From Akkermansia muciniphila (lineage in GTDB: Bacteria > Verrucomicrobiota > Verrucomicrobiia > Limisphaerales > UBA9464): DNA of 48,847 nt. Each line of letters opens with the position of its first letter. Position 1 is the stretch's first letter. The stretch is from assembly GCA_945900455.1 (NCBI GenBank), contig CAMDJH010000008.1:1-48847 (forward strand). The letters are read 5' to 3'. Under the pieces are notes generated by a model. It had not been told where the DNA came from. It ran no database searches and worked only from the letters and a program-made list of their open reading frames with translations. Below are positions 16,261 through 27,000 of this stretch, piece after piece. The translations under genes and the position numbers were made by a program.

Positions 16261-18336
16261 ATGAAGAATGGGTGGCTGGCGTGGTTTGGGTGGTGGCTCA
16301 CAGCGGGACTTGCCCTCGGGGCATTCCCGGAGATCACGTGGGTTGACCCGATCATGGGAAAGCCCGGGACGGTGGTGACGATTCTGGGTAACAATTTTGG
16401 CTTCGTGATCCGTGTCACCGTGGGTGGGGTCGATGCCCAAATTGTGGATCGAGTGACGCTCAAGATTGTCGTCCCACTCCAGGCCCGATCGGGGCCGATC
16501 TACGTGTACAATGACGTCGGCGGCTTTGATGATTCCGACGAAATCTTCCAGGTCACACCGCGGATCACGGGGTTCACCCCTTCCGGTGCACTGCCGGGAA
16601 GCCCGGATCCCGTGTTCATCAAAGGGGCCAATTTCGAGAATCCCGGCTCCTTCGATCCTCCCCTCGTCTTCTTTGGATCGGTCGAGTCTCCCTCCGTGTT
16701 TCTTGCAAGCGACGATACCCTCCAGGCAGCCGTTCCTTTCGATGCCAGCACCGGACCGCTTTCCGTCGTCACGTTTGCCGGCCAGGTAACGACCAGTTCC
16801 AATTTTTTCTTCCCTCCGATTCTCTTGCAATTGGATCCACCGGTGGCGACCGCGGGCGCGCGGTTGAATTTGATCGGCTGGAGTTTGGCCGGGGTGACGG
16901 CGGTCGTGTTTCCGGGCGATGTGCGGGTCAAACCGACGACGGTCAGTTCGACGAACGTAACCGTGTTCGTTCCGCTCGATTCGCTTGATGGATTGATTTT
17001 TTTCGAAAACCCAAACTTCATCAGTACTCCGCTCAATCTGGTACTGGCCCCCAAAATCGTGTCCATCGAACCGGAGGCCGCTCCGGTGGGAGCGGTGGTG
17101 GCGTTGCGTGGCACGGGATTGCGCAATTTTACCGGTGCGGTGCTGGGAGGCAAGGCGACAACAATTGCCAGCAATGTCCCACCCCGACTGGTCTACTTGT
17201 TCGTGCCGGCGGGTGTTGAAACGGGGCCGGCGACGGTGTCGACAACGAGTGGCACCAATACGAGTTCCGTGCTGTTTTACGCACCTCCGGTGCTCGACTC
17301 ATTTTCTCCCACCGGTGGAAAAATTGGCAGTGCCGTCACTCTCAAAGGGCACAATTTTACCGGCCTCACCAATCTTTCGCTGGGTGCGCTCACGGTGTCT
17401 CCTGTGTCCGTGACGAACACGGAAGTGAAACTCTTCATTCCGTTGGATGCAAAAACGGCCCGATGGATCATCCGGACGCCCGGTGGAGGCGTGACGAGTG
17501 CGGCTCCTTTTCAAGTGCTTGGGGACGAGCCAATTATCTCCGGATTTACGCCCAGTTTTGGGCCGGTGGGAACGGTTGTGAAAGTGACTGGTACCAACTT
17601 CCTCGCCGTCTCCAAGGTCGCGTTTTCGGGGATCGCGACGGTGCCAACGATTCTGACAGACAACGCATTGACGGCGACGGTGCCGATTGGGGCCATGACC
17701 GGCCCCATCCGTGTTGAATCACCCAAGGGGGTGGCATTGTCCACCCGCGATTTTCAAGTGGGTGAGGAGGCGGACCTAGCGGCGGCCCTCGCGACCTTAG
17801 CGGAGGCGGCCGCCGGCACGATCGTGTCGGTGAGGGTCGACGCCCGCAATTTGGGCCCGATCTCGGCCGAACCTGGCACCGTTGGAATCAGTTGGAACTT
17901 GGGAGGCACGTTTGTGGCTGCGGACAGCGCCCAGGGCACGGTGGAACGGTTCGGTTCCGCGCTGACCTGGAAGTTGAGCGTGTTGGGAAACAAAGGAACG
18001 GCGACTCTGGATCTCAGGTTAAAGTTGTCAGGCAGCCAAAATCTCGAGGTTACGGCTAGCATCCAAAGTGACCGTCCAGACAATGACTCCACCAACAACT
18101 TGGCCACCGCAATCGTCCGATTGGTGGTTCCGCAACTTGCGGTTGAGGTCGTGCCCGCCGGGATTCAACTCACATGGCCCATTGCGGCGATTGACTTTGA
18201 CCTTGAATCATCCCCTGGAATTGCCCCTCCGGTGTGGACGCGGGTGACGGTGAATCCAATTCTCACATCGAATTCTGTCCGGGTGGTGATACCGATAACT
18301 TCGAATCAACGGTTTTATCGTTTGCACTTGCCCTAG
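16261..18336 (+). CDS. Secreted IPT/TIG-repeat protein
   Basis: The frame is open from 16114, but the ATG at 16261 is preferred because a signal peptide (WLAWFGWWLTAGLALGAFPE) follows immediately. The product is 691 residues. Six tandem IPT/TIG immunoglobulin-like domains begin near residues 23, 102, 190, 266, 344 and 425. Each opens with a Pro-rich I-x-P-x2-G-x-V/G pattern such as ISGFTPSFGPVGTVVKVTG. Residues 503-620 resemble a DUF11/CARDB beta-sandwich (VDARNLGPISAEPGTVGIS). The C terminus ends in the RFYRLHLP-type strand seen in many Verrucomicrobia extracellular proteins. It is probably surface or secreted, with adhesive or structural function. No enzyme domain is visible. Confidence 0.88.
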   Translation: MKNGWLAWFGWWLTAGLALGAFPEITWVDPIMGKPGTVVTILGNNFGFVIRVTVGGVDAQIVDRVTLKIVVPLQARSGPIYVYNDVGGFDDSDEIFQVTPRITGFTPSGALPGSPDPVFIKGANFENPGSFDPPLVFFGSVESPSVFLASDDTLQAAVPFDASTGPLSVVTFAGQVTTSSNFFFPPILLQLDPPVATAGARLNLIGWSLAGVTAVVFPGDVRVKPTTVSSTNVTVFVPLDSLDGLIFFENPNFISTPLNLVLAPKIVSIEPEAAPVGAVVALRGTGLRNFTGAVLGGKATTIASNVPPRLVYLFVPAGVETGPATVSTTSGTNTSSVLFYAPPVLDSFSPTGGKIGSAVTLKGHNFTGLTNLSLGALTVSPVSVTNTEVKLFIPLDAKTARWIIRTPGGGVTSAAPFQVLGDEPIISGFTPSFGPVGTVVKVTGTNFLAVSKVAFSGIATVPTILTDNALTATVPIGAMTGPIRVESPKGVALSTRDFQVGEEADLAAALATLAEAAAGTIVSVRVDARNLGPISAEPGTVGISWNLGGTFVAADSAQGTVERFGSALTWKLSVLGNKGTATLDLRLKLSGSQNLEVTASIQSDRPDNDSTNNLATAIVRLVVPQLAVEVVPAGIQLTWPIAAIDFDLESSPGIAPPVWTRVTVNPILTSNSVRVVIPITSNQRFYRLHLP

Positions 18337-18409
18337 GCACCGATGAAGGGATGGATCGAATGATTGGCCTGTGGACTTCCTCCGGCCATCTGCGAATGTT
18401 TGCCCTGTG

Positions 18410-19327
18410 ATGTTTTCGGTTACGGAACTCACCGACGCCCTCCTAGCCAGCTACAGTAAGCATGGCGGCATTAATCGTTTGGACGGAGTCAATCTCCCGT
18501 CCAAGGGTGCCGTAGTGGAGATCACGCTGGATCTGCTACGGTTGATCTTTCCCGGATTTTTCGATGACCGTGTCATCCACTCCTCCGAGTTGAAGGCGGA
18601 GACGGCACTGAGGCTCGATTCCGTTGCTGGCCGTTTGGAGGATGAAATCTACAAAAGCCTGCGGTGTTTCGAGAATGCGGGAGCGGCCGCGAAAGACCCG
18701 CGGCGCGCGTCGCACGAGCTGACCACTGATTTTCTTGGGCAACTACCGCGGGTTCGGGAACTTCTTCAAAGTGACGTGGAAGCAGCATTCCAGGGGGACC
18801 CTGCCGCGCGCAGTCGGGACGAGATCATCGTGGCGTATCCGTTTGTGGAAGGGGTCGCTGTGTACCGCTTGGCCCATGAGCTGTACTCACGGGGGGTGTC
18901 GCTCCTGCCACGGATTATGAGCGAATGGGCTCACAGCCGAACGGGAATGGACATTCATCCGGGGGCTGTCATTGGATCTCACTTTTTCGTCGACCACTGC
19001 ACCGGGACGGTGATTGGGGAAACCACCCGCATCGGCCAGCACGTAAAGCTATATCAAGGCGTCGGGCTTGTTGCCCGATCGTTGGCGGCGGGGCAGGCGT
19101 TGCGCGGACAGAAAAGGCATCCGACCCTGGAAGACCACGTAACGATCTATGCGAATGCCACGATAGTCGGCGGCGACACGGTGATCGGGGCCGGCAGCAC
19201 CATCGGGGCCAATGTCTTCCTGATGCACAGCGTCGCTCCGGGCAGCCTTGTCTTGATGCAAGACACCGAACTTCAGGTGTTATCCAAGAAGGATCGAGCG
19301 CAAGCTCCCGTCGATTTTCAGATTTGA
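18410..19327 (+). CDS. cysE: Serine O-acetyltransferase (EpsC-like long form)
   Basis: This enzyme transfers acetyl from acetyl-CoA to L-serine, the first step of cysteine synthesis. The ATG at 18410 gives 305 residues; a GTG at 18371 would add 13. The N-terminal half is helical (LTDALLASYSKHGGI, then RVIHSSELKAE-like) and includes FVEGVAVYRLAHELY. The C-terminal left-handed beta-helix has DIHPGAVIGSHFFVDHCTG with the catalytic His, GETTRIGQHVKLYQGVGL, the RHPTLEDHVTIYANA segment and hexapeptides such as IGAGSTIGANVFL. It is longer than the 273-residue E. coli enzyme and matches the extended EpsC type. No cysK lies beside it. The gene is followed by ABC ATPases after 125 bases. Confidence 0.93.
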   Translation: MFSVTELTDALLASYSKHGGINRLDGVNLPSKGAVVEITLDLLRLIFPGFFDDRVIHSSELKAETALRLDSVAGRLEDEIYKSLRCFENAGAAAKDPRRASHELTTDFLGQLPRVRELLQSDVEAAFQGDPAARSRDEIIVAYPFVEGVAVYRLAHELYSRGVSLLPRIMSEWAHSRTGMDIHPGAVIGSHFFVDHCTGTVIGETTRIGQHVKLYQGVGLVARSLAAGQALRGQKRHPTLEDHVTIYANATIVGGDTVIGAGSTIGANVFLMHSVAPGSLVLMQDTELQVLSKKDRAQAPVDFQI

Positions 19328-19440
19328 AGAGTGGCCTCGTTCAGCACCCGGCATTTTGGGCAAATCAAAGGATTGAAAATAATCGTGCCAAAATAGATTG
19401 ATGCACGGTGTTCCCGAGGATTGTCCCTCGGTCCCAGCCC

Positions 19441-19444
19441 GGAG
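19441..19444 (+). promoter_or_regulatory. Shine-Dalgarno supporting the dppD-like start at 19453
   Basis: GGAG lies eight bases before the ATG at 19453. This supports that start over the upstream in-frame GTG at 19408. Confidence 0.6.
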
Positions 19445-19452
19445 TGAAATTC

Positions 19453-20397
19453 ATGCCTCTCCTCGAAATACGCGGTCTCCAGGTCGATTTCGGCTCCACC
19501 CGCGTGGTGGACGGAGTGTCGTTGACCGTCGAGGAAGGCGAAACCGTGTGTCTTGTCGGCGAAAGCGGGTGCGGCAAGAGTGTCACCGCGCTCAGTATCG
19601 CTCGCCTGCTTGGCACGCCGCCCGCCCGGTATGCCGGAGGCGAGATCTTACTCCAGGGCCGCGACGTCCTGCGCATGTCGTCGGTTGAGTTGCGAAATAT
19701 GCGGGGCGGCGTTGTCAGCTATGTCTTTCAGGAGCCGGGTGCGTCCCTCAATCCGGTGATGCGCATCGGGGCGCAGATTCGAGAGATGCTCACCGTGCAT
19801 CGTCCCACCTGGGCGAACGAAAACGAAATCATTCGCTTGTTAAAACTCGTGGGGATTCCGGCGCCGGAGAGCCGGATCCGGGACTATCCCCATCAGCTAT
19901 CGGGTGGCATGCAGCAGCGAGCCATGATCGCCATGGCGCTCGCCAGCGAGCCAAGGCTGCTGGTCGCCGACGAACCCACCACGGCGCTGGACGTGACAAT
20001 CCAGGCTCAGATTATTGAACTGCTGCGTGAGCTCCAGCAACAGTTGGGCATGGCGATCCTGCTCATCACTCATAATCTGGGGATCGTCGGAGACATTGCA
20101 GATCGAGTGGCGGTGATGTACGCCGGCCAAATCGTTGAAGAAGCGCCGGCCGACACACTTCTCGATCAACCGCTCCATCCGTACACCCAGGCGTTGATCC
20201 GCTCGGTGCCGCACATTGGTCGGGAGCGGCAGCGCCTCGAATCGATACCGGGGGCAGTGCCTGCGCCAGGCAGCTGGCCGACGGGCTGCCGGTTCGAACC
20301 TCGCTGTCCGATTGCGCACACAGAATGCGCCTCGAACTCCCCCAACCTTGCCGCCGCCAAGCCCGATCGACGGGTTCGTTGCCCATTCTGGGAATAG
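19453..20397 (+). CDS. dppD: Oligopeptide/dipeptide ABC transporter ATP-binding protein (DppD/OppD type)
   Basis: This 314-residue ATPase would energise uptake of peptides (or nickel or other Opp-family solutes) with a partner ATPase and two permeases. It has Walker A GESGCGKS near residue 39, the ABC signature LSGGMQQR near residue 150 and Walker [13 protein letters not shown] near residue 172. The OppD/DppD-specific C-terminal extension [12 protein letters not shown] leads to a cysteine cluster, [15 protein letters not shown]. The ATG at 19453 has a Shine-Dalgarno; the in-frame GTG at 19408 is rejected. The second ATPase follows after 8 bases, so the two form an operon. No permease or binding-protein gene is in the window. 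Confidence 0.93.
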   Translation: MPLLEIRGLQVDFGSTRVVDGVSLTVEEGETVCLVGESGCGKSVTALSIARLLGTPPARYAGGEILLQGRDVLRMSSVELRNMRGGVVSYVFQEPGASLNPVMRIGAQIREMLTVHRPTWANENEIIRLLKLVGIPAPESRIRDYPHQLSGGMQQRAMIAMALASEPRLLVADEPTTALDVTIQAQIIELLRELQQQLGMAILLITHNLGIVGDIADRVAVMYAGQIVEEAPADTLLDQPLHPYTQALIRSVPHIGRERQRLESIPGAVPAPGSWPTGCRFEPRCPIAHTECASNSPNLAAAKPDRRVRCPFWE

Positions 20398-20405
20398 TTG
20401 ATGCC

Positions 20406-21377
20406 ATGCCGCTGCTCGAAATCCAAAACCTTCAGGTTCATTTCCCCGTGAATCAGGGCGTCTTTGCCCAAAAACGTGGTTCGGTTCGAGCCGTGGAGGA
20501 CGTCAGCTTCACTCTGGAGCCGGGCGAAGCGCTCGGTCTCGTCGGCGAAAGCGGCTGTGGCAAGACCACTCTCGGCCGTGCGATTCTTCGTCTGATCGAA
20601 CCGACGGCGGGACGCATCGTGTTCAATGGCGAAGACATCACGCAACTGCCGGCAAACTCCCTCCGGGCTCGTCGCCGGGAATTTCAGATGATTTTTCAGG
20701 ATCCCTATAGCTCGCTGGATCCGCGGATGACCCTTGGTGATGCCATCGGCGAAGCGCTCGATATTCATCGCTTGGTGCCATCGGTGCCCGCTCGCACGGT
20801 GCGAATCAGCCAATTGCTCCAGAGCGTCGGGTTGGAGCCGGCGCACGCCCGGCGGTATCCGCATGAGTTCAGCGGCGGCCAGCGCCAACGCGTCGGCATT
20901 GCGCGAGCCCTCGCGGTGGAACCCAAACTAATCGTCTGCGATGAGCCCGTGAGTGCGCTCGACGTGAGCATCCAAGCGCAGGTGATCAATCTCCTGCAGG
21001 ACCTGCAGCGCGAGCGCGGACTGGCCTACCTTTTTATTTCTCACGACCTGGCCGTCGTCGAGCATCTTTGCCGGCGTGTGCTCGTGATGTATCTGGGCCG
21101 TGTCGTCGAAGCGGGCGAGACTCGTGAGATTTGTCGTGCGCCGCACCATCCCTACACGCAGGCCCTATTGTCCGCTGTGCCTGGCGTTGATTGCGATTTA
21201 AAGCGGCGGCGCATTGTGCTGAAAGGCGATGTCCCGTCGCCCATCCATCCCCCGGACGGATGCCCTTTTCATCCGCGCTGCCCGATTGCCGAGGCTCGAT
21301 GTCGAACGGAAAGACCGGAACGGGTCGAGACCTCCCCGGGCCGTTGGACGGCGTGCCATCTTGTCGGGAGGCAATAG
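20406..21377 (+). CDS. dppF: Oligopeptide/dipeptide ABC transporter ATP-binding protein (DppF/OppF type)
   Basis: The second ATPase of the pair is 323 residues from the ATG at 20406, eight bases after the stop of the first. The longer upstream frame to 20325 overlaps the first ATPase and is rejected. It has Walker [10 protein letters not shown] near residue 45, the signature [15 protein letters not shown] near residue 155, Walker [15 protein letters not shown] near residue 176, and the C-terminal [13 protein letters not shown] followed by [14 protein letters not shown]. An [19 protein letters not shown] opening is typical of DppF. It is cytoplasmic and presumably forms a heterodimer with the upstream ATPase. 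The missing permeases must be encoded elsewhere or have been lost. Confidence 0.93.
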   Translation: MPLLEIQNLQVHFPVNQGVFAQKRGSVRAVEDVSFTLEPGEALGLVGESGCGKTTLGRAILRLIEPTAGRIVFNGEDITQLPANSLRARRREFQMIFQDPYSSLDPRMTLGDAIGEALDIHRLVPSVPARTVRISQLLQSVGLEPAHARRYPHEFSGGQRQRVGIARALAVEPKLIVCDEPVSALDVSIQAQVINLLQDLQRERGLAYLFISHDLAVVEHLCRRVLVMYLGRVVEAGETREICRAPHHPYTQALLSAVPGVDCDLKRRRIVLKGDVPSPIHPPDGCPFHPRCPIAEARCRTERPERVETSPGRWTACHLVGRQ

Positions 21378-21477
21378 ATTCAAGCCGTAGGGCTCTTTCT
21401 GGGAATTACCCCGAAGATCCCCATCGAAAGACGAATGCCGTTGCGCCCCATCCATTCTGCGAAATACTGGACGTCCT

Positions 21478-22707
21478 GTGTCTGACACTGTCCGTACTCG
21501 ACAAACCTTTCGCCGTGAGTTGTGGCGATCAGCGTCCAGTGGAATCCTGGAAACCGCGGGCAGCACGTTTCTTCTATTGATTGCGGTTAAATGGTTTCAG
21601 GCGGGGGCGAACGCGAAATCCCTGTTGGCGGCGGGTGGCAGTCTGGGTTTGTTGCTGTCGCCGGTCACCGTCACCGTTGTGTTGCGCTGGGGGTGGCCGC
21701 CGGCGCTGGCAGCGTCGCGCTTGTTTGCGTTGGGTGCGATTGCGTGTGCGGTCATGGTGGCCTTTCCGTCGGAGGCCGTTTTTGTGATCGCCGGCATTTT
21801 GGCCATGATGACGACTTCGGCCTGCATCCCGTTGATGACGCAGATCTACCAGGACAACTATCCCACCGAGCGGCGCGGTCAGTTGTATTCGAGAACGTTC
21901 ATGGTGCGAATCGCGGCCACCGTTTTGTTTGGATGGGGGGCGGGGTGGTGGTTAACCGAGCATCTGGCGTGGTACCGAGTATTGCTGGCGGCGTATGGTG
22001 GCGCATTCGTCGTGGCGTCAATCGCCCTGGCCGGGATTCCATCGCTGCCCCTGCGCGGCAATGTATTGGCGCATCCGCTGCATGCGCTCAGTTTGGTGGC
22101 TGAGGATCGGGTGTTTCGGCAGGCATTGTTCGCCTGGATGTTGATGGGGTTCGCAAACCTGATGATGTTGCCCATGCGAGTCGAATACTTGGCGAATCCG
22201 CGGTATGGACTGGGGCGTCCTTCGGACGAGATAGCCTTGTTGACGGTGGTGATTCCGAATCTGGCCCGGCTGGGACTCAGTCCGATTTGGGGGTGGGTCT
22301 TTGACCGGATGAATTTCTTCTCGCTTCGAGTGATACTAAACGTGGGTTTTGCCCTGGGCATTTTGACGTTTTTCACGAGCACAAGTCGTACGGGTTTGAT
22401 TGTAGCGGCGGTGGTGTTTGGGATTTCCAATGCAGGCGGCGACGTCGCCTGGGGCTTATGGGTCACGAAACTCGCTCCGTCGGGCCGCGTTGCGGACTAC
22501 ATGAGCGTGCATACGTTTCTGACTGGAGTCCGGGGCGTGGTGGCTCCGTTCGCGGCCTTTCATGCGGTGAGTCGGTTCAGCTTGGGGACCTTGGGCGGAT
22601 TCAGTGCGATGCTCATCCTGGGTGCCAGTCTGCTTCTATTGCCCGAGATTGCGCGCTTGAAGGGTGGAAAAACTCCCTTGGTCGTGCCGGACAACGATCC
22701 GAGTTGA
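21478..22707 (+). CDS. Major facilitator superfamily transporter
   Basis: The 409-residue polytopic protein has about 12 hydrophobic segments, for example LETAGSTFLLLIAVKW, LFALGAIACAVMVAF, VFVIAGILAMMTTSA, VLLAAYGGAFVVASIAL, LFAWMLMGFANLMML, VILNVGFALGILTFF and FSAMLILGASLLLLP. Loop sequences with paired Arg/Asp and the two-bundle length fit MFS; no substrate-specific motif was recognised. It starts at a GTG (21478), and its 3' end is convergent with the PQQ-like gene 8 bases away. It could lie in the same transcription unit as the ABC ATPases, after a 100-base gap. Confidence 0.85.
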   Translation: MSDTVRTRQTFRRELWRSASSGILETAGSTFLLLIAVKWFQAGANAKSLLAAGGSLGLLLSPVTVTVVLRWGWPPALAASRLFALGAIACAVMVAFPSEAVFVIAGILAMMTTSACIPLMTQIYQDNYPTERRGQLYSRTFMVRIAATVLFGWGAGWWLTEHLAWYRVLLAAYGGAFVVASIALAGIPSLPLRGNVLAHPLHALSLVAEDRVFRQALFAWMLMGFANLMMLPMRVEYLANPRYGLGRPSDEIALLTVVIPNLARLGLSPIWGWVFDRMNFFSLRVILNVGFALGILTFFTSTSRTGLIVAAVVFGISNAGGDVAWGLWVTKLAPSGRVADYMSVHTFLTGVRGVVAPFAAFHAVSRFSLGTLGGFSAMLILGASLLLLPEIARLKGGKTPLVVPDNDPS

Positions 22708-22715
22708 CGCAATCT

Positions 22716-23972
22716 TCATCGTTCAGTCGACGTTCCAATGCAATACAGGTGGGAGTCCGTCCGGTAGAGGATTGCGTTGCCTGAGATTGCCGGCGACGCC
22801 GTGATTCGTTCGCCGAGATTGTTCGTGGCCAGCAACTGGAATTGGGTCCCGGCCTTAACCACGAATGTTTGGCCGTCGTTGTTGCTAAGATAAATTCGCC
22901 CGCCGCTCGCCACGGGCGACGAATTGCAATCGCCCCCGAGTCGTTCTCGGTAATGCTCTTTACCGGTCGCTCCGTCCAAACAAACCAGCACGCCGTTATC
23001 CATCAGCACGGTGAGCAAACCCCGGTAATAGAGCAGGGATGGCTCCACACCACCGGGTTTGTCACTGATCCAAACGGGTTCGGGAGACGTTCCATTGGGA
23101 CGCAAGCGAATCGCGTGAATGCGGCTTTGCCTCCAGAGTTGCAAGAAGACCATGCCATCACCAAAGACCGGACTGACGATGATTTCGCCGTTATACGGGC
23201 CTTCGCCTTCGCCGTATTTCCACAATTCCGAGTGGGTTTTGGCATCGAAGGCCGTCAGGCGATTTTTCCCGGGGACAAGGATGTCTTTCTGGCCATGATG
23301 CTCCACGAGCAACGGCGTCGCATGGGCCGTTCCGATCGGGCGCTCGTTCTTCCAAGCGATCTCACCCGTTTGTGGATTCAGGCCGATCAGAAAACAGGGC
23401 CCCGTGTGATGATCCCACGGGAACAGGATGGAATCCTCGAGGACGAGCGGGCTCGGCGCGTATCCCCAAGCCATTTTCGGATCACCGAAACGAGGGATAT
23501 AGCGATTGACCCACTGCAACGCTCCATCGTGTGAATAGCGGGCGATATCGGCATTCCCGAAGGCGACGTAGACCGCATCCGCCGTGACGGCCGGAGTGTT
23601 GACGGCCAGGTTTGATTTCTGGTGAACGCGCTGATTCACACCCATACCAAAATCATGTCTCCACAATTCACGTCCGTCCGTCCGATCAAAGCAGAACGTG
23701 AGTAGCGATTTCTTGGCACTTTCGTTGACTTCCGAAGTGACGAACACACGGTTCCCACGAACGACCGGTGAACTCGTTCCCCAGCCGGGCAATTTCACCG
23801 ACCAGAGGATGTTTTCGGACGGGCTCCATCGAATGGGGAGATTTCGGTTGTCCGCAACGCCATCGGCCGTCGGCCCTCGCCAGCGAGGCCAGTCTCGGCT
23901 TGGCTCTTCGGCGAGAGGGGTCGTTGCGAGGGAAACAATTCCCGCGGCCGCCACCAAAATGCGTGTCATCAC
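22716..23972 (-). CDS. Exported PQQ-like beta-propeller protein, first copy
   Basis: The 418-residue product has a signal peptide (MMTRILVAAAGIVSLATTPLA), then the family opening DWPRWRGPTADGVADNRNLP. Repeated blades of the PQQ-binding-like or BamB type follow, each with a GxVxWK/LW-type strand. Examples are NILWSVKLPGWGTSSPVV, GRELWRHDFG, GEIAWKNERPIG, and LVCLDGATGKEHYRERLGG. Family members of this kind in Planctomycetes and Verrucomicrobia are extracytoplasmic, and most have no assigned activity; PQQ itself may not be bound. It sits 31 bases downstream of the giant surface-protein gene in the same orientation, so the two may be co-transcribed. Confidence 0.9.
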   Translation of the reverse strand: MMTRILVAAAGIVSLATTPLAEEPSRDWPRWRGPTADGVADNRNLPIRWSPSENILWSVKLPGWGTSSPVVRGNRVFVTSEVNESAKKSLLTFCFDRTDGRELWRHDFGMGVNQRVHQKSNLAVNTPAVTADAVYVAFGNADIARYSHDGALQWVNRYIPRFGDPKMAWGYAPSPLVLEDSILFPWDHHTGPCFLIGLNPQTGEIAWKNERPIGTAHATPLLVEHHGQKDILVPGKNRLTAFDAKTHSELWKYGEGEGPYNGEIIVSPVFGDGMVFLQLWRQSRIHAIRLRPNGTSPEPVWISDKPGGVEPSLLYYRGLLTVLMDNGVLVCLDGATGKEHYRERLGGDCNSSPVASGGRIYLSNNDGQTFVVKAGTQFQLLATNNLGERITASPAISGNAILYRTDSHLYCIGTSTER

Positions 23973-24003
23973 GAGGCCACAATATAGGGGAAGGAATCCA
24001 CGG

Positions 24004-27000
24004 CTAGGGTTTCTTCCGCCAAATGCCGATGAACGAAGCGGGGATATTGCCCGTAAAATGGAAGTCGCCCACGACGATCACCTGATCGGGGTTCGCCAGG
24101 ATGCCGTTGACGCGTCCAGGGGCTCGCGGTTCGTTCGCAACGGCCTCCCGTTCGACACCGAATCCAAGCGTGGTCCACCGGAGGCCGTCCCAGCGGCTAA
24201 TTCCGTTGGCTAAAGTTCCCCTGCCATCGGTGGTCCCCCGGAGGCCGGCATAGGAGTACTCTCCTCCCGCATAGAGAACATCGCCCTCCCATGCCGTGGT
24301 ATTGACCGGACCGTCCAGTCCCCCGGCGAAGTCCGTCCAGGTGGTTCCGTCCCAAGTCGCCAAGTTCTCGACGGCCCTGGGTTGGAGCAGCCGGGTCCAA
24401 ATGCGATGATAACTGCCGCCTGCGATCAGGCGCGCGGCCGTTGTGCTCAGAGCGCGAACGTCGGCGGGGTCAAACCGCCCTGCGCCCGCAAAACCATCCA
24501 CGCCGAAACGAGTGTTATTGAGTAGCCCGTCGAAGCCGATGCCTACGATGTCATTCCCTGGAAACTGAAAATCACCGCCAACGATCAACAGGTCACCAAA
24601 GACGGCCAAGGCGTGAACGACTTCGCTGGTGTCCGGCCGGCCGCCAATGCCGAATTGGTCGGGCAGGCCGAGAAATGTATGCCAGCCGACGGCCGACCAA
24701 GCCGACCCATTCCAACGGGCCAGATTCGTGACATTGAGAGTGCCGGAACGTTGGAAACGACCGCCCACGAACAAGTCGTTCCCATGGAAGACGAGCGCCC
24801 GCACCTGGAACGCCGGGGGACTCACTGTCAGGCCATCACCGAGTGGATGCCATTTGATGCCATCCCACCGGGCGACCCCGTTCGCCGTGATTCCCCCGAT
24901 GCGCTCGAAGTCACCGCCGGCATATAAGTTACCGCCTTGGGCCAGGAGGGTGAATACAGCCGCCGGATTGCCATTCGTTTTTTCGGCGCGGCCAAAGCCG
25001 ATCCATGTGTCACCCTCCAGTCGGGCAATCGACGAACCATCGCCGAACGGGCCGGCCACCACGATCTTACTATCGAAGAGCGAGATCGCGAACGTCTGGT
25101 TCGTCGGGCCATTCGCCTGCTGAAGCGCCAGCCAATTTCCCGCTGGACTGATGAACCGCTGGAGTGACACCTCGTAACTGCCCGCGTCTTGGAGATCCCC
25201 CCCGTGGCTCACGGTCAGGCGGTACGTTCCATCCAAGTCTGTTATTAAATTGTGGACCTTCGCTCCGATGCGTTCCGGACCGAAGAGGATCTGTCCATCA
25301 GGAGCATTCAAGGTCCACAGGGCACCGGTGGCGGCCTCGCCCTCTCCGGGGTCACGGAACCTCCAGGACTCTCCGGCAGCGAGCCGCAGTTCGTAAACCC
25401 GGCTGGCTCCCGGTATGTCGAGCACTCCACTGTCCGTGAAACGATTGGTAGCGGTCAGATCGTGGGGCGTAATCGTGGCGGCGGGTTTCACGATTTTGAA
25501 TTCGTACGTACCCAACCCTTGCAGCGTGCCGGCGACGCGCAGCTGATAGCGCCCTCCCCGAGCCACGTCGGGGAACTCGATCGCCCCGCACATCGACGCC
25601 GGTTGGTCTGTGAAGAGGGGCCTGCCTGCCAGATCCGTTAGATCCCAATCGAGGCACGCGAAGGTTCTTCGGGCCACGAAGGCAAACGGAGTGCCGGCTG
25701 GGAGGGTCAGGTTATAGGTGTCCACACTGCCGGGCACATTCAGATTGGTCCGGGCTATGTAGGTCGTCAGTCCACTCAAATCCACGTTGAAGGTGCGTTC
25801 GTGGGCGCGTTTTATTGTGAAAATCGGCGGGGTTACCGCAGCCAATTCAACGACGAAGCGGTAGGTCCCGCCGGTAGTAGTCCTCCAGATCTCATTTTGA
25901 TTGGCACCCGGATTTCCGGTGAAAAGCACCTTTCCCGCGGGGTCGAACATCGTCGAGCGCTGGTGGCCATCCACCGAACTAAATGGATCCCATTCAAGGA
26001 AAAATCCCGTGTTCGATGGCAACTGCAACTCGAAGACCAGGAGATCGCCAACCGCCCGCGCGGATGCATTCGCAAACCGGTATTCCTCCGCCACGCTGAA
26101 GTCCACTCGGTTCGTGGTCGTGGCGTACCGGCCCACGAACAGATCGTACGATGTGGGAAAGTTCTGCCCGTTCTCGTAAAGCAAGTAATACGTGCCATTG
26201 GTCGGCACCGTGATCTTCAGCAGGTCGGTGGTCTCATCCGAAAAGAGCGAATCTCCCTCCGGCGGGCGTAGCGTCATGCGGTGGAAGCCCGGGTTGGCGA
26301 TCGCCAGCGGCACGCCACCCGGCAGTGCGAGGCCGAACTCATCCGCGAGCCCGGCGGAAGGAAAGTTGCCGGTGATCTTTAAAGTCGTGTTAGCGATCAG
26401 ACTGGGCTGCAGGGTGCGGAAATCCCAGACTTCGTTCGTCTTCAGCCGATTGCCTGCGGTGTCTGTCAGGTTGCTCGATAACACGAGCCGGAATCGATTC
26501 ACCAACAACGACGGGTCGAAGGTCATCAACGCCGTGAACCGGTCCGGATCGTAACTTAGGACACCGCGGGTCACGATGAAGTCGTCGCTGTTGCCCAGGT
26601 TCCCATCCGAACCGGCGTTGATGAGCTTGAAATTCGCCGGTGTCATCGAAGCGGGATCCATTGGCCCATTGAACGTAACGCGGATAACCTGACCGCCGAC
26701 GAAACCGCCGGGTCGCGGCAACCGCCCGGTGATCTTGGGTCCACTCACCGTAAAGCTCCACTTGAACGCGTTGGTCGTGACGTTCCCCACTGAATCCGCA
26801 ATCCCCGGAGACACCAGGCCGCGATAGAGCCCGATGGGCAGTCCTTTCGAAAACGTCCATTGCGCCGTGTTGATTCCCGGATTGTAGCTCAGGGCACCCG
26901 TCAACACTGGTACGTCATCCGGAGTCTCCAGCTTGCCATCCAAACCCGCCGAGAAGAGCTGCAGGCGTGCCGCGGTTAACGTCGCGGGATCGAGCAATTC

